Positions 1-10,536 of a DNA stretch of 64,000 bases are shown here, in pieces. Under the pieces are notes generated by a model that had not been told where the DNA came from, did no database searches, and worked only from the letters and a program-made list of their open reading frames with translations. This stretch comes from Puccinellia tenuiflora (lineage: Eukaryota; Streptophyta; Magnoliopsida; Poales; Poaceae). A program made the translations under genes and the position numbers. Position 1 is the first letter of the stretch, and every line of letters starts with the position of its first letter. Where the stretch lies: NCBI GenBank assembly GCA_012064385.1, contig QRDG01000135.1, positions 372,669-436,668 on the forward strand, written 5' to 3'.

Positions 1-1
1 G

Positions 2-679
2 CAGGTGTCTCTGGAGGCAAGCGGCTCGGGGACTAGCGTCACCATCGGTGCCAACCTGCCTCCCAAATAGGAAAGCGCGCTCGTCGCCTTCCTCAGGGCA
101 AACTCTGACATGTTCGCATGGACACCGTCAGATATGTCCGGCGTACCGAGGGAGGTGATCGAGCACCACTTAGCCGTGTGTCCAAACGCACGCCCCGTGA
201 AGCAAAAGGCGCGACGTCAAGCGCCAGAAAAGCAAGATTTCATCGTCAAGGAAGTAGAACTTGCCGAAACGCCATTCTCCCTCGTCTACGGCGCCGAAGC
301 CGTCCTCCCCAGCGAGATCACCCACGGCTCTCCGCGAGTCTTGGCCTTCAAGGAGGCCGAGCTGGATGAGCTCCGCAACGACGACCTGCTGCTGCTTGAA
401 GGGCTCCGCCGCAATGCGGCCCTGAGAGCGGCAAGGTACCAGCAAGATCTCCGCCGCTACCACAGCCGTCACATCCGCCCGCGCACTCTCGAAGCAGGGG
501 ACCTTGTCCTGAGGAGAATCCTCTCCAGGGAAGGTCTCCACAAGCTCTCACCAATGTGGGAAGGGCCCTACAGAGTCGTGCACATCGCCAGGCCTGGCTC
601 TGCGCGGCTCGAGACGGAGGACGGCGTCCCCATCGCCAACCCCTGGAACATCCAGCACCTGCGCAAGTTCTACCCCTGA
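2..679 (+). pseudogene. Gypsy pol remnant: start of RT region fused in frame to integrase C-terminus
   Basis: Reading in the frame of the ATG at 110, the peptide begins with the conserved segment just before the reverse transcriptase domain (FAWTPSDMSGVPREVIEHHL, residues 2-21) and at about residue 50 (nt 259) jumps to the integrase tail (TPFSLVYGAEAVLPSEI, then a DLVLRR...SPMWEGPYRV chromo-like end). The RT, RNase H and catalytic integrase domains are missing. An in-frame TAG at 68-70 breaks the upstream part of the same frame, where a Gln (CAG) is usual. It ends at a TGA at 677-679. This is a dead polyprotein gene; the family call rests on the two conserved blocks. Confidence 0.85.
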
Positions 680-1975
680 TCGTCCTCGACGAGCAACTTT
701 TTGCAAGCAACTTTTTGCGCCAAGGGAGAATTCAGCACCAACATCCTCCACGAGGAAAAATTTCGGGCTCCCCTCTCTACTATACGTTGCCGCGGGCCGT
801 TCGAGAAGACTCCCAAGCCACCAAGCCTCGGCAAGGTGACTTCTTCAAGCACCATGCCCTGGCGACGTGGACCCCCATGCCCAGACATGGCGGGACACAG
901 GCTCTTCAAGCCACCCCCGCCTAGGGGCCCCCTGAGCTCTCTCTACATGCGTCTGCCACGGGCACGCCCCCTCGAGAGTCTCAGCCACAGCATGTGGACC
1001 CCATGCCCAGAGCATGGCGGATTTTTGTAATTCTGGCCACGCCAGTATAATGAACCTCTGTTTCAGGTCAACTTGAACCTTTTGTGCTTTGCGCCTGCAG
1101 TTTGATTTCTGCTTTGGTAAGCATTTATGATATTTGCATCTTGTCCTTGCTCGTATGATCCTCCATGTGCATCTCGCGAGCGGGGGCTAGCATGGTGCCT
1201 GTGCCTCGGGAGCATCCCAGCAGCACCTTAAACCCAAGGGATCCGAGCTCTGAACTCGCGGGTCAGCTCTCATGCATGTCAACTCCCAGGGAGCTCTGAA
1301 CTCATGGGTCAGCTCCCGTGCACGTCAACTCACCAAGGATCACCAAAACCTTGGTGCCTGTTCTCCTCGCAAGACACACATGAAGGAACCTACGAGCGCG
1401 CATAAGTTACCTAGCTATGTATTGCTTGTGGGTGCACCTATCTGTCCAAACGCAGGAAAGCAGGCCCAAGCAAGCCTCAGGCAACCTCGAGAAGAAAATG
1501 CCTCGACAGGGAACTAAACACCCCCTACAAGGCCAAAACGCCTCTCCAGGGAACCAACACCCCCTCCAAGGCAGACAATGCCTCGCGAAGCTAAGTCCAA
1601 ACACTTGGTCATTTTTCCCTTCGCTGGTTTTTGTCCCTCGAACCTCTTTTCTCTCTCCTATGCCTCATGGGCTGCTTGCGCGTTAAAGGGGAACCCCAGG
1701 CATCGCGCCTCGCGGGATCTTACTTCTCGAGGCCTCACGCACCCCCCGGCCTTGTGGAGCCCTGACGCTCGCATACCGAAGCGGCGGTGGTGTAGCGCTA
1801 AGAGAGGGTCCTAAAACGTAGAGCAAAAAAGACATGAAAGGGAAGACAAAAGCCTCTCAAGGGGCACACGCCAAGCACATCTAATTAAAGCATCAATAAG
1901 TCTTTACAAAAGTTTATACAAGCAAAAGGCTAAGACACTTGGGCGCCCTGTGCACGTCCAGCTGCAGGAAGAAGC
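680..1975. other. Non-coding internal region of the gypsy element
   Basis: Between the pol stop and the 3' end of the antisense gene there is no credible coding frame. Short direct repeats are visible, for example two copies of a GAGCTCTGAACTC block near 1246 and 1290. This may serve as the 3' untranslated region of both convergent units. Confidence 0.5.
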
Positions 1976-4900
1976 TCAGGCCTGTGTGCCCCCTGAGGTG
2001 CTCGCGCCGCCCGCGGGGCGCTCCTCTTCCTCTTCGGCGTCCTCCTCGCTGCCGCCATCGCCTTCGAAAATCACGGCCTGGTCGAACTTCTTGGCGTACG
2101 CCTCCGCAGCCTCCTGTATCGTTTTCGTGCGGAAGCTGGGGTCGCCGGGCCCTGTCACGGCCGCGAGGTCGATGGAGGCGTCGAGCCGCTTAAGGTTGCA
2201 GAAGATGTTGGCGGTGGCGACGACGAGGAGGTCGCGGCTCTCCCCCACGACGCGCGCGTCAAACTCCTTCGCGGTCTTTTCGATCCCCCCGAGGAACTGC
2301 TCGAAGAAGAGGTTGTACGCCGCTCCGTCATCGCCCCCTCTTGCGTCGAATGCAGGAAGTTCAATCCTAAAGTTGTCCGCGATGGCGCGCGCACGCTGCA
2401 CCAGGCTTTCGAACATGAGCCGGCGCTGACGCGACATGGCCCGGCCGTGGCTCTCCTTGTCCCGCGCCTGCTCAACAAGGTTGGCGACCGGCCCCACCTG
2501 CTGTTGGAGCTCGAGCAGGTCCTCCTCCAGGGCCGTGGCCTTGGATTCGGCGCAGGCTTGGGCCTCCTGGGCGCTCTGGAGGAGAGGAGCCGTCTGCTGC
2601 ACCTCCTTCTCGAGGACGTCGATGCGGTCCAGGAGCTCCTGGCGCTTGGTCACGAAGCGCTCCTCTTGCTTCGCGAGGTTGGCCCTGTATTCTGCGGAGA
2701 GTTCCTCCCGGGCGAGCTTGACCTTGGCGTCGGCGTCGTCCTCCGCCTTCTTCTGCCTCTTGGCGAGGTCGGCGTTGGCCTTCTCCATGCGCTTCGAGTA
2801 GGTGGCCTCGTCCCGGGCCACTTTGTCCTCGCGGGATTTGAGCTGCTCCTCGCGGATGGCCTGGTCCTTCTCGAGCACTTGGACCTGCTCCTCGCGCCGC
2901 TGCAGCTCTTCCCCGCGCTGCTTCAGCTCCGCTTCGCCCAGTGCCAGATGGCCCTCACGAGCATCCAGCAGCTCGCGCTGCTCCTTCAGGTTGGCCCGTA
3001 TGTCCTCGGACTCGGCAGCAAATTGCTGCCGCGCGGCCGCCAGCTCCTGGTGCCTGGAGGCAGTCTCCTCGTCGAGCGCCGCCCGGTCGGCGTCCAGTTG
3101 GTCCATGACCTCCTGCGCCTCCCGCTTGACGCTGTCGCGGGTCTCCTTGGCGAAGCGGAGGGCCTCCTGGCGCTCTGCCTGGGCTGCTGCGTCCTGACGG
3201 CGGCAGGACTCCACCCTCTCTTGGAGGAGGGACCAGGCCTCACCTAGCCTTGCTCGCTCCGCCGCTATGGCGGCTTCCTCCCTGGTGAGCTCGCCCTCCA
3301 CCTCGCCAAGAGCTTGCAGGGCCCGATTGACGACGACCCGGCGGCGAGCCGCTCGCGGCTCCCGCCGCACCAAGGTTCCCGCACCACTGCCAGGTGCGGA
3401 GGCCTCGATCCTTGTCGAGGCGCCCGAGGCCTCCTGCCTTGGGCTCACCGCCGCTTCTGGAGCGGCCAGGGGGCTTGTGGGGGCGCCTCCCCTGTCGCCC
3501 GCTTCAAGGGCTCTCTGGGGGCTGGGCGTTCTCTCGCCCCCAGTTCCGGCGCTTGTGGGCTCCGGAGGCCCCTCTGCCTCCTGCTCCCCAGGGGCGCCGC
3601 CTGCCCCTTCTGTGGCGGCCGCGTCCGCCGCGGCCTCGGTCGCGTCGGCCCCTCTCGAGGGAGCCTCCTCCTCCTCCTCCCCTGGAGGCTGCTCCAGGAC
3701 GATCTCCTCGTCCATCCTCTCCTCCTCTGTCTCCTGCTGGACGGGAGGAGTGGCCGCCCTGGTTGGTGGCGGCGGCGCCGCTTCTTCAACCTCCTCAACC
3801 CCGCGGTGCGCCACCACGGGAAGAGTCACCACCCGAGACGACGATGGCGCCGTCTCTTCAGCCACCTCCTCTGTGCGCTGCTCCGCCACGGGAGGAGCTG
3901 TTGCCCGACCTGACGGCGGCGCTGCCTCCTCCATCACCACCTCCGCGCGGCGCTCGCTCGCGGGAGGAACAGATGCTTGCTGCGGCTCGCCCGCCGCAGG
4001 CGTCTCCACAGAGGCGCTGGTGGTCTCTCCAACCTTGTGGAGCCTCCGCCTCTTTGGCGCCGCAGGTTCCCTGAAAGAAAGACAAGTCTGAGGTCCTTCA
4101 AGGGGATCTCCAAGAAGTGAAGCAGCAAAGAAAAAGAAGAATCGAGACTTACTCGTCGGCCATCACCCACACCCTCTTCTTCACCCTGGGTGGCTGGGTG
4201 TTGCTTGCTCCGGCCTCCTCTGGAGGCACCCTTGCTTCCTCTCGAGAAGCGCTCCTCGCTGTCGCGGCGCTTCTGTCGTGGACAGCCTTGGAGCGGGGCT
4301 CGCTGCGCCCACCCCCGCCGCCGCTCGTCTCCTTCTCCTCCTCGACGCGCTTGGAGCGAGCGACGTAGAAGGCACCCTCCTCATCGCTGGAGGAGAGCAC
4401 CTGGAGGTCCACGTCGGCGGGAATGCTCCTCGAGGAGCTGACGGAGCCTCTCGAGGGGTTGGCGCCCCTCGCCATTTCGTCCTCGCCAACAGGGCTGGCG
4501 CCTGTCGACGCCTCGTCCCCGCCCGCAGAGCTGGCGCCCCTCGAGGCCTCGCCCTCGGTGGGTGCGTCCTCGGCTCCCGAGTCCTCTCCAGCCTCGTCAG
4601 CCTCCTCCTGCTCCGGGGGCGCATCCATGTTCTCCGGTTCCGCCGCCAACGGGTTGGGGCGGGGCCCGCGGTGGCCCGCGGGTACTATCCCCCACTCGTC
4701 GAACACCGGCATGCCCCGGCGATGCTCCGAGATGCTCTCCTCGGCGAAGGCGATGAGCGACCGTGCGTCGTCTTGGGCAGGCAGCGGGATTGTTGTCTTG
4801 GAGGCGAAGAGCACCCCCAGGACTTGGCTCAGCACCTCAGGCTGGAGGCTGTCTCGGCTCAGCCTCATCGCGTCCGTCTTGTCCTTGTAGCTCCACATCG

Positions 4901-5702
4901 GCTCAGAGTGCCATTGGAGGGGGGCAATCCGGCGCCTCAAGAAGTCTCTGGCCACCATCTGGCCGGTGACCCCTGCCTCGCGGATACGCTGGATGTATGT
5001 GTACACCGCGTCGAGATTTCGGCCGGTGAACTCTGCACTCCCCCAGCGCGCCCACTTCGCCGGGGGCCCCTCAGGCACCTCCAGGAGGGGGTTCCTCATC
5101 TTAGTGTCGACGAAGAGCCACCGCTCGCGGAAGCCGTCCACCTTCTTCGTCACCATGGTGATGGCATTCTCACCGCGCCAGGCGATGGGGATGTAGTTCT
5201 CGCTTCTGGCGGCGGCGATGCGGAAGGAGACGCAGCCGAGGTGCTCGCCGGCGGCGCTGCTCCGGAGGGAGTAGAAGCTGCGGAAGAGCTCCACCGAAGG
5301 GCGAATGCTGATGTAGGCCTCGCAAAAGTAGGCGAAGATGGAAAGAATGAGAATGGAGTTGGGGTGAAGATGGAGCAAGTGGATCTGGTACGTCTCCAGA
5401 ATCGCCAGAAGGAAATCGGAGAATGGCGGCACGAGGCCAGCATAGAGAGTGTGGAGAAAGATGGGGTAGAACTCGTCGGCGAGCCTGCTGCCGCTTGGCC
5501 TCATCTCGGTGGCCCCTTGCTCGTTGGAGCCCGCCGCCACCAGGTGACGCACCTTGGCTATCGCCGCCGCGGAGACGCGGGTCGGCGGCATCGCCGCCGT
5601 GAGGGCCGCACCGCGCAACGCCGCCGCCGACGCGTCGGCCGACGAGCCGGCCTGCACCGTGGCCTTGCCCTTCGCGTCGGTGTCCGCTCTCTTGGGTGCC
5701 AT
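1976..5702 (-). CDS. Spliced antisense gene inside the gypsy element (gypsy-type 'Transposase_28'-like protein)
   Basis: Two exons on the strand opposite to pol: exon 1 5702-4153, intron 4152-4071 (donor GTAAGT, acceptor TTTCTTTCAG), exon 2 4070-1976. The summed exons are 3,645 nt, exactly 1,215 codons with stop, so splicing joins one 1,214-residue frame. Exon 1 (about residues 1-320) looks like the plant 'putative gypsy type transposon' domain (residues such as FSDFLLAILETYQIHLLHLH and WLFVDTKM). It is followed by acidic, Ala/Ser-rich sequence. Exon 2 is a Pro/Glu/Ala-rich stretch and then a long Glu/Lys/Gln/Arg coiled coil (roughly residues 780-1030). Antisense genes of this kind are known in grass gypsy elements such as Grande; the biochemical role is unknown. 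The frame is intact although pol is destroyed. The reverse-strand frames overlapping it are shadows. Confidence 0.8.
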
Positions 5703-6007
5703 CGCTCGCCGGAGAGGAAGAAGACAACCGTGGAGAAGGAGCGCTCTGGGGAGAAGAAATCGTTTGGACGAAGTGGGCGGCGGAGCAATGGGAGAAGTGA
5801 CAGGCGCAGTCTGCGCGCCCAGACTTTATTGACCGGGCGCCTGGTCGTGGCGGGTCCCACCACGACGCCCGTTGAAGCCGAGGAGATCGTGGCCGCGGGC
5901 GCAACCGTCGCGCTCCACATGTCGCGGCCCTGGCAGGCTCTGTTGGGCCCTCGACGCTTCGCCTCCGTCGGCAACTCCGGCGTGCCCATCGTGGGCCCGG
6001 GGGCTAC

Positions 6008-7039
6008 TGTCGGCACAGTGGAAACCAGGGTACCACGGGCCGGCCTGCCAAGGCCCAAGGGACTCTTCGGTCTGATTTCCGCTAAGGACCAGGCTCTCAG
6101 CCTGTAGAGGTTCTCCAAGCCTGTCGAGTCTCGACAAGGGATCCCTCCACAAGAAAGCGCCTCAAGGCGCCACCATGATTTCGGCTAAGGACTAAGCCGC
6201 GAAGCTTGCCGAGGCTTTTTCGCCTCGGGAGGCTTCCTTCCTCTCGAAGCCAGCTCTGCCTCCGCGGCAGAGCGCACATGGGCTCTGCGCTTCCCGCAGA
6301 GTCACTGGCGCGCCAAAGCGCGATGACGCCAGCGCCCCAGTTGCCGTTCTGATGAATAAAGGGGTCAACAAAGCAGCGCCAAGCAAAGCGGACAACAAGG
6401 CTTGCCACTTTGGTGATAAGGAGACCGCCTGCAGCTACGCTCCAACGGCGACGTCACCGCGGGACCCGTTCCACGCCAGCTGCGCCAGCCCACCGTCCTG
6501 GCTGGACGGTGCCTCTTTTCAGCTTTGGTGACGCTGCTCCCCTGCCGTGGACCGCGTCCATGGGCTCTACCTTTATGGTGGACTTCACCTTTATGGTGCA
6601 CCGTGCCTCCTCCTTCGTCGGGATGTGGCAACCCTTCCCGCCCAAATGTTTGGGCGGAAGAGGACCAAGACGACTATAAAAGGAGGGAGGGCACTCCCGT
6701 GCCAAGGGTTCGATTCTTGGTTGGGCTTTAGATCTAAGTTCACTCCCTGGTTCAGTTAGGGTTTTTAGCCATTGTAGCCACCTCGAGCTCCACAGGCTCT
6801 CCCTGTACTGAAAAACCTCTACAAGCAATACAGCCAAGCAGGACGTAGGGGCTTTACCTCCACAAGAGGGCCCTGAACCTGGGTAATACCGTGCGTCCCC
6901 TCTCTGCAGTGCTCTCCTCCGACGAGCCCGACGAGCACCGTCGCCGTGGAACGTTGGAGGTTGTTTGACTCCGTGTTCAGCCCCTTGCTCGATTCTTACC
7001 CCGTGAGATACGCCCGGTTCCTGGGCCTATTCTCCGACA
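6008..7039 (+). repeat. Long terminal repeat of the gypsy element (1,032 bp)
   Basis: Starts TGTCGGCACAGTGG right after a purine-rich GGGCCCGGGGGCTAC tract (the expected polypurine position) and ends CTCCGACA at 7039, giving TGTCGG/CCGACA terminal inverted repeats. A primer-binding-site-like sequence follows at once. The boundaries are read from these motifs, because the partner LTR is outside the window. Confidence 0.8.
6675..6680 (+). promoter_or_regulatory. TATA box in the LTR
   Basis: TATAAA within CGACTATAAAAGGAGG, 365 bp before the LTR end, is the likely core promoter of the retroelement. Confidence 0.6.
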
Positions 7040-7041
7040 TT

Positions 7042-7059
7042 TGGCGCGCCAGGTAGGGG
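7042..7059 (+). other. Retrotransposon primer-binding site
   Basis: TGGCGCGCCAGGTAGGGG begins three bases after the LTR end. The TGGCGC...GGTAGGGG form and the position fit a tRNA primer site of grass gypsy elements. I do not assign the tRNA. Confidence 0.7.
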
Positions 7060-7090
7060 GCTGAGGCGCGTCTTCAACCTCGACACCACC

Positions 7091-7258
7091 ATGGCTGGCT
7101 CTCGCGCTGAGCGTCTCGCTCGCCGGACGGCCAGCGCTGCCACTGCTCCTCCCGCCGGCAGGCAGCGCGGCCGCCCTCGTGGAAGCACTGCTCCGGCGCG
7201 CCACGTCGACCCCGAGCCCGACGAGCACCGTCGCCGTGGAACGTTGGAGGTTGTTTGA
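7091..7258 (+). pseudogene. Gag N-terminus running into duplicated LTR sequence
   Basis: The ATG follows the primer site by about 30 bases, as for gag. It opens with an Arg/Ala-rich peptide (MAGSRAERLARRTASAA). From 7213 the frame is made of LTR sequence and stops at TGA 7256-7258 after 55 codons. The gag is therefore truncated by a junction, not by decay. Confidence 0.65.
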
Positions 7259-7329
7259 CTCCGTGTTCAGCCCCTTGCTCGATTCTTACCCCGTGAGATA
7301 CGCCCGGTTCCTGGGCCTATTCTCCGACA
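7213..7329 (+). repeat. Second, identical copy of the last 117 bp of the LTR
   Basis: Positions 7213-7329 match 6923-7039 base for base, offset 290. The junction to gag lies in the shared word CGAGCCCGACGAGCACCG. The copy ends at the same CCGACA as the full LTR. Confidence 0.9.
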
Positions 7330-7905
7330 AACTACCTATAGATCTGGAGTTGAGTTAGCGTCGTAATCGCCGCGTAGTTTCGGAATCGAATCGTACTCGG
7401 TTCGATCTCGGTACGGTGAGCTTGTTTATCTCTTGCGCAGGTTACCTCGATTCGATCGACGCGTTGGGATTCCGGCGATCTCGAAGCGAGAACGCGAGGC
7501 GGCTGCTTTTGCGAGCAGAACCTCCAGATCTGCCTGTACGGAGAGTCTGATCCGTTGCTGATCTGATGTCTTGCGGCGGATCTCGGTTGTTCATGGTGGT
7601 TTCGGGTTCCTCGGCAGCGGCGAGGATGGAGGTTCTTTCCGGCGTGTTCGTGGGGATCCGTCTGCTCTGCTTCGTGCTGACCTAAGGATGGCTGCCTCGA
7701 CGCCGACCGTCGCCAAGGACGGCCGCTCGCCGCCCATGCCCTCCTCTCTCGCGGGTACCCATCGGGTCCCGGGTACCCGGCGGGTGGCGGGTCTGGTGGA
7801 GACCTGGACCCGACGACGGGTTCGGGGGCGGGTCGTGGGGGCGGGTCGCAGGGGCGGGTGCGGGTATGGGGGGGACAAACCCGGCCCCGAACCCGGCGGG
7901 TGCCA
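7330..7905 (-). mobile_element. Probable hAT-like terminal region, truncated
   Basis: Read on the minus strand from about 7905, the transposase frame of the neighbouring FAR1 element changes abruptly to a run of CGGGT/ACCCG words (for example GGGTACCCGGGACCCGATGG near 7750). This pattern is common at ends of plant hAT elements. A possible first exon and donor (CGAG/GTAACC near 7450) follow. The far side is cut at 7329 by the gypsy element. No 8-bp target duplication could be found, so the family is an inference. The breakpoint at 7905 is approximate. Confidence 0.35.
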
Positions 7906-10536
7906 TTAGCACTCAAAGCAGACAGTGCCATGTCAAACATTTGGTCCGAGGAGCATCCTTTGTTTACCATCTTCATGGCCTCGTTGTACAGGATTGTTCG
8001 CTTGTACTCAAGTGATGTACCGTTTGTGTCTGACGCTCTGTAGTCTCTGCGGTTGAAACTTGGATCCTTCACGGCATTTTTGGTGTATCTTTGCAGTATG
8101 TATTCTTCGGGTATTTTGTCCAATCTTAGGTGATCAAACACTGCTATGACGTGCTGGCAGAACAATCCTGCAGAGATACGTGTTGAATGTGTTATTTCTC
8201 ATATGTATGTATATTTAACCAGTCTGTTGTAATAATGCAAAGAAAAAGGGATGTACATAATAATAAGAATTTTTTTCCCGTACCTGTGTGTTCCCACAGC
8301 TTGCATTCGCACTGATATTTGCCTTCAGTCTCATTAGCATATACACGAAACTCATGTCGGGACCAAGCAAATTTTTTACTTTGGTTGTAGTGGTGCACAA
8401 GGAACTCTGTGGGGTCTTCGTGTGATCTTTTGATGCGAAATGCAGTACTGTGATACAGGCGTTCCCGAAACACTGAATACACAGCCCTTGTGTAGTGCTC
8501 AATGAATTGTTTCTCAAACCCATATCGTGTTGCCCCTTTTCTGTCCGCCTGCACATGTTCGATAAAAACAGTATACAGTTAACTTCCAATGTGCATATAT
8601 CTGGACTTCCACATTACAATTTTATGAACTTCCATTTTTAAATCATTCTACAACCCCACCCAGCTGAAACACGTACAGTGGAGAACTTCTCAGCCATTTT
8701 TGGTTTTTAAATGTGAACCTTCTTTAAATCAATATTTTCATTTTTTCATGTAGTAGTAAACTGCCGCATATAGGAGTTATGAACTTTCTATAAATGACAA
8801 TAACTAATGCAAAGAATCAGAAAAATCATACCATAGAGGCAATAGTTTCAGCATTCTCCGCTTCATGTCTGGTCTGTATGCAGCTGTTCACCTGCTGTGC
8901 AAATATATGGAGATCATGGCGCTCTTTTACAAAGCCTCTTTTCAGCACATAATTCATACTCTCGCTTCTTTGGGTCGATGTCATACGAGCGCAGAAAACC
9001 TCCTTCCAGTAAGCTGATACCCAAGACTTCCTTTCAGCCCACAAGTTTACCATTACATTGACATCATGCAGACCATACTTGTCCATCAAGGCATGCCAAG
9101 CATCTTCGAATTCCGACGACATTAGTAGATGATTAAGAACTGCAGCAAGCTCATCCTTTAGTTCGGGAAAAAAATTTATAAAGTCTCCCTAATGGATCCT
9201 TATGCTTCCTCATAATGTGCCATCGACACAATTTATGGAGAGAGCGTGTCAAAATCGCTTTTATTGCCTTCGCCATCGAGGGGCACTGATCTGCATTTTG
9301 AAAATTTTATGGATAAGACATTTTATCTGCTATTCTTTTGTCCTTTTTTGTTGATGGAAGGAATAAGACAGACCTGTTAGTATGCATATAGGTTGCTTCC
9401 CTCCCATGCAATTCAAGAAGGTGCTAAATACCCATTTGAAAGATTCGACGCTCTCATCACCCATGAGTGCAACACCAAAAATGCATGACTGTAAGTGGTT
9501 GTTGACGCCTACAAATACGGCCAGTGGCATATGGTGCTTGTTTGTCTTGTAGGTTGTATCAAATGTCACACAGTCTCCAAAATCCATGTATTTTGCTCTG
9601 CCGCTTGCGTTTGCCCAGAATATGTTCTTTATTCTGTTCTCTTCGTCAACCTGCACATCATAGAAAAAGTTTGAATTCTCAGCCTTCATGTCCTCGAAAT
9701 GTTTGAACATCTTCCGGACTGCGCTTTTGCTATCCTCACGAGCAAATTCTGCTTTCCTGCAATAAAGTTCATAATAATTGTTAGTGGAGCCATTTTTCTT
9801 CTTTTTTCGTTACATGACATGTGAACTTCAATTCTTTTGTAATGTGAACTTTTTTACATACATGTTCAGCACATCTTTATCATGAAAAGGAAGTTTGTCT
9901 CGCCCATTATACAGTTTGGATAGCAGCCCCATTATGTTAACATGCTTGACATTGCTTGAATGGAGGTCCTTTATATATCCCTTCAAATTCGTGTCCACCT
10001 TCTTGTGTGATTTCAGGAACACGAGCATTGATGGGCTCAACAGAAGAGGGTGGTTGTGCTCAAGTTCAACATTTCTCACGACACACGTACCATCACTTCT
10101 CTGCTTAAATCTCATCAACGCTTTGCAGCCAGTTCTTTTGCTTAGCTTATCACGTTGTCGGTCAGCATCGGCAACACTTGGCTTGCATTTACCTTCTTGC
10201 ACACATTGTAGGTACCGCTTGCCTCTGTTGAGCTGCCCTTTTTTTATGCCAAAGCCCGTGTGCTTGGCATATGCGTTGTAAAAGTCATATGCCTCAGTTT
10301 CTGAGCCAAATTCTTGACCAACGACTGGTATCATATAGGCTGGAAGCTCTGGTGCCTACAAGGTGTTTTTACACATAGTGGGAACAAGGATATTATTTAT
10401 TTTTTTACTTTAAAAATATTATTCAGTGTTTACTTTTTTTGCAAAATAATTCTTCTGGTGGCAGCAGCAAACTTACATGTGTGTATGTTCGGAGCTCTGT
10501 AGGAGTTTGCGACTTGACCGGCTTGATTGGGCATGG

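Larger units (their letters stand above)
1..7329 (+). mobile_element. Gypsy-type LTR retrotransposon, rearranged, left part outside window
   Basis: The plus strand carries the tail of a gypsy polyprotein (2-679), a non-coding stretch, an antisense gene (1976-5702), a complete LTR with TG...CA ends (6008-7039), then a primer-binding site, a gag start and a second copy of the LTR end stopping at 7329. Order pol then LTR is that of a gypsy element read left to right. The left LTR lies outside the window, so no target duplication can be checked. Without reverse transcriptase, RNase H and integrase core it must be non-autonomous. It sits against, and probably inside, a hAT-like end that starts at 7330. 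Confidence 0.85.

Noticed and set aside
2447..4091. Plus-strand frames of 266 and 274 codons
   Set aside because: Leu- and Ser/Ala-rich mirror frames of the coiled-coil exon 2, with no domain or start context.
4278..6107. 609-codon plus-strand open frame
   Set aside because: It lies opposite exon 1 of the antisense gene and reads Arg/Gly/His/Ala-rich sequence without any domain; it is a shadow of GC-rich coding DNA.
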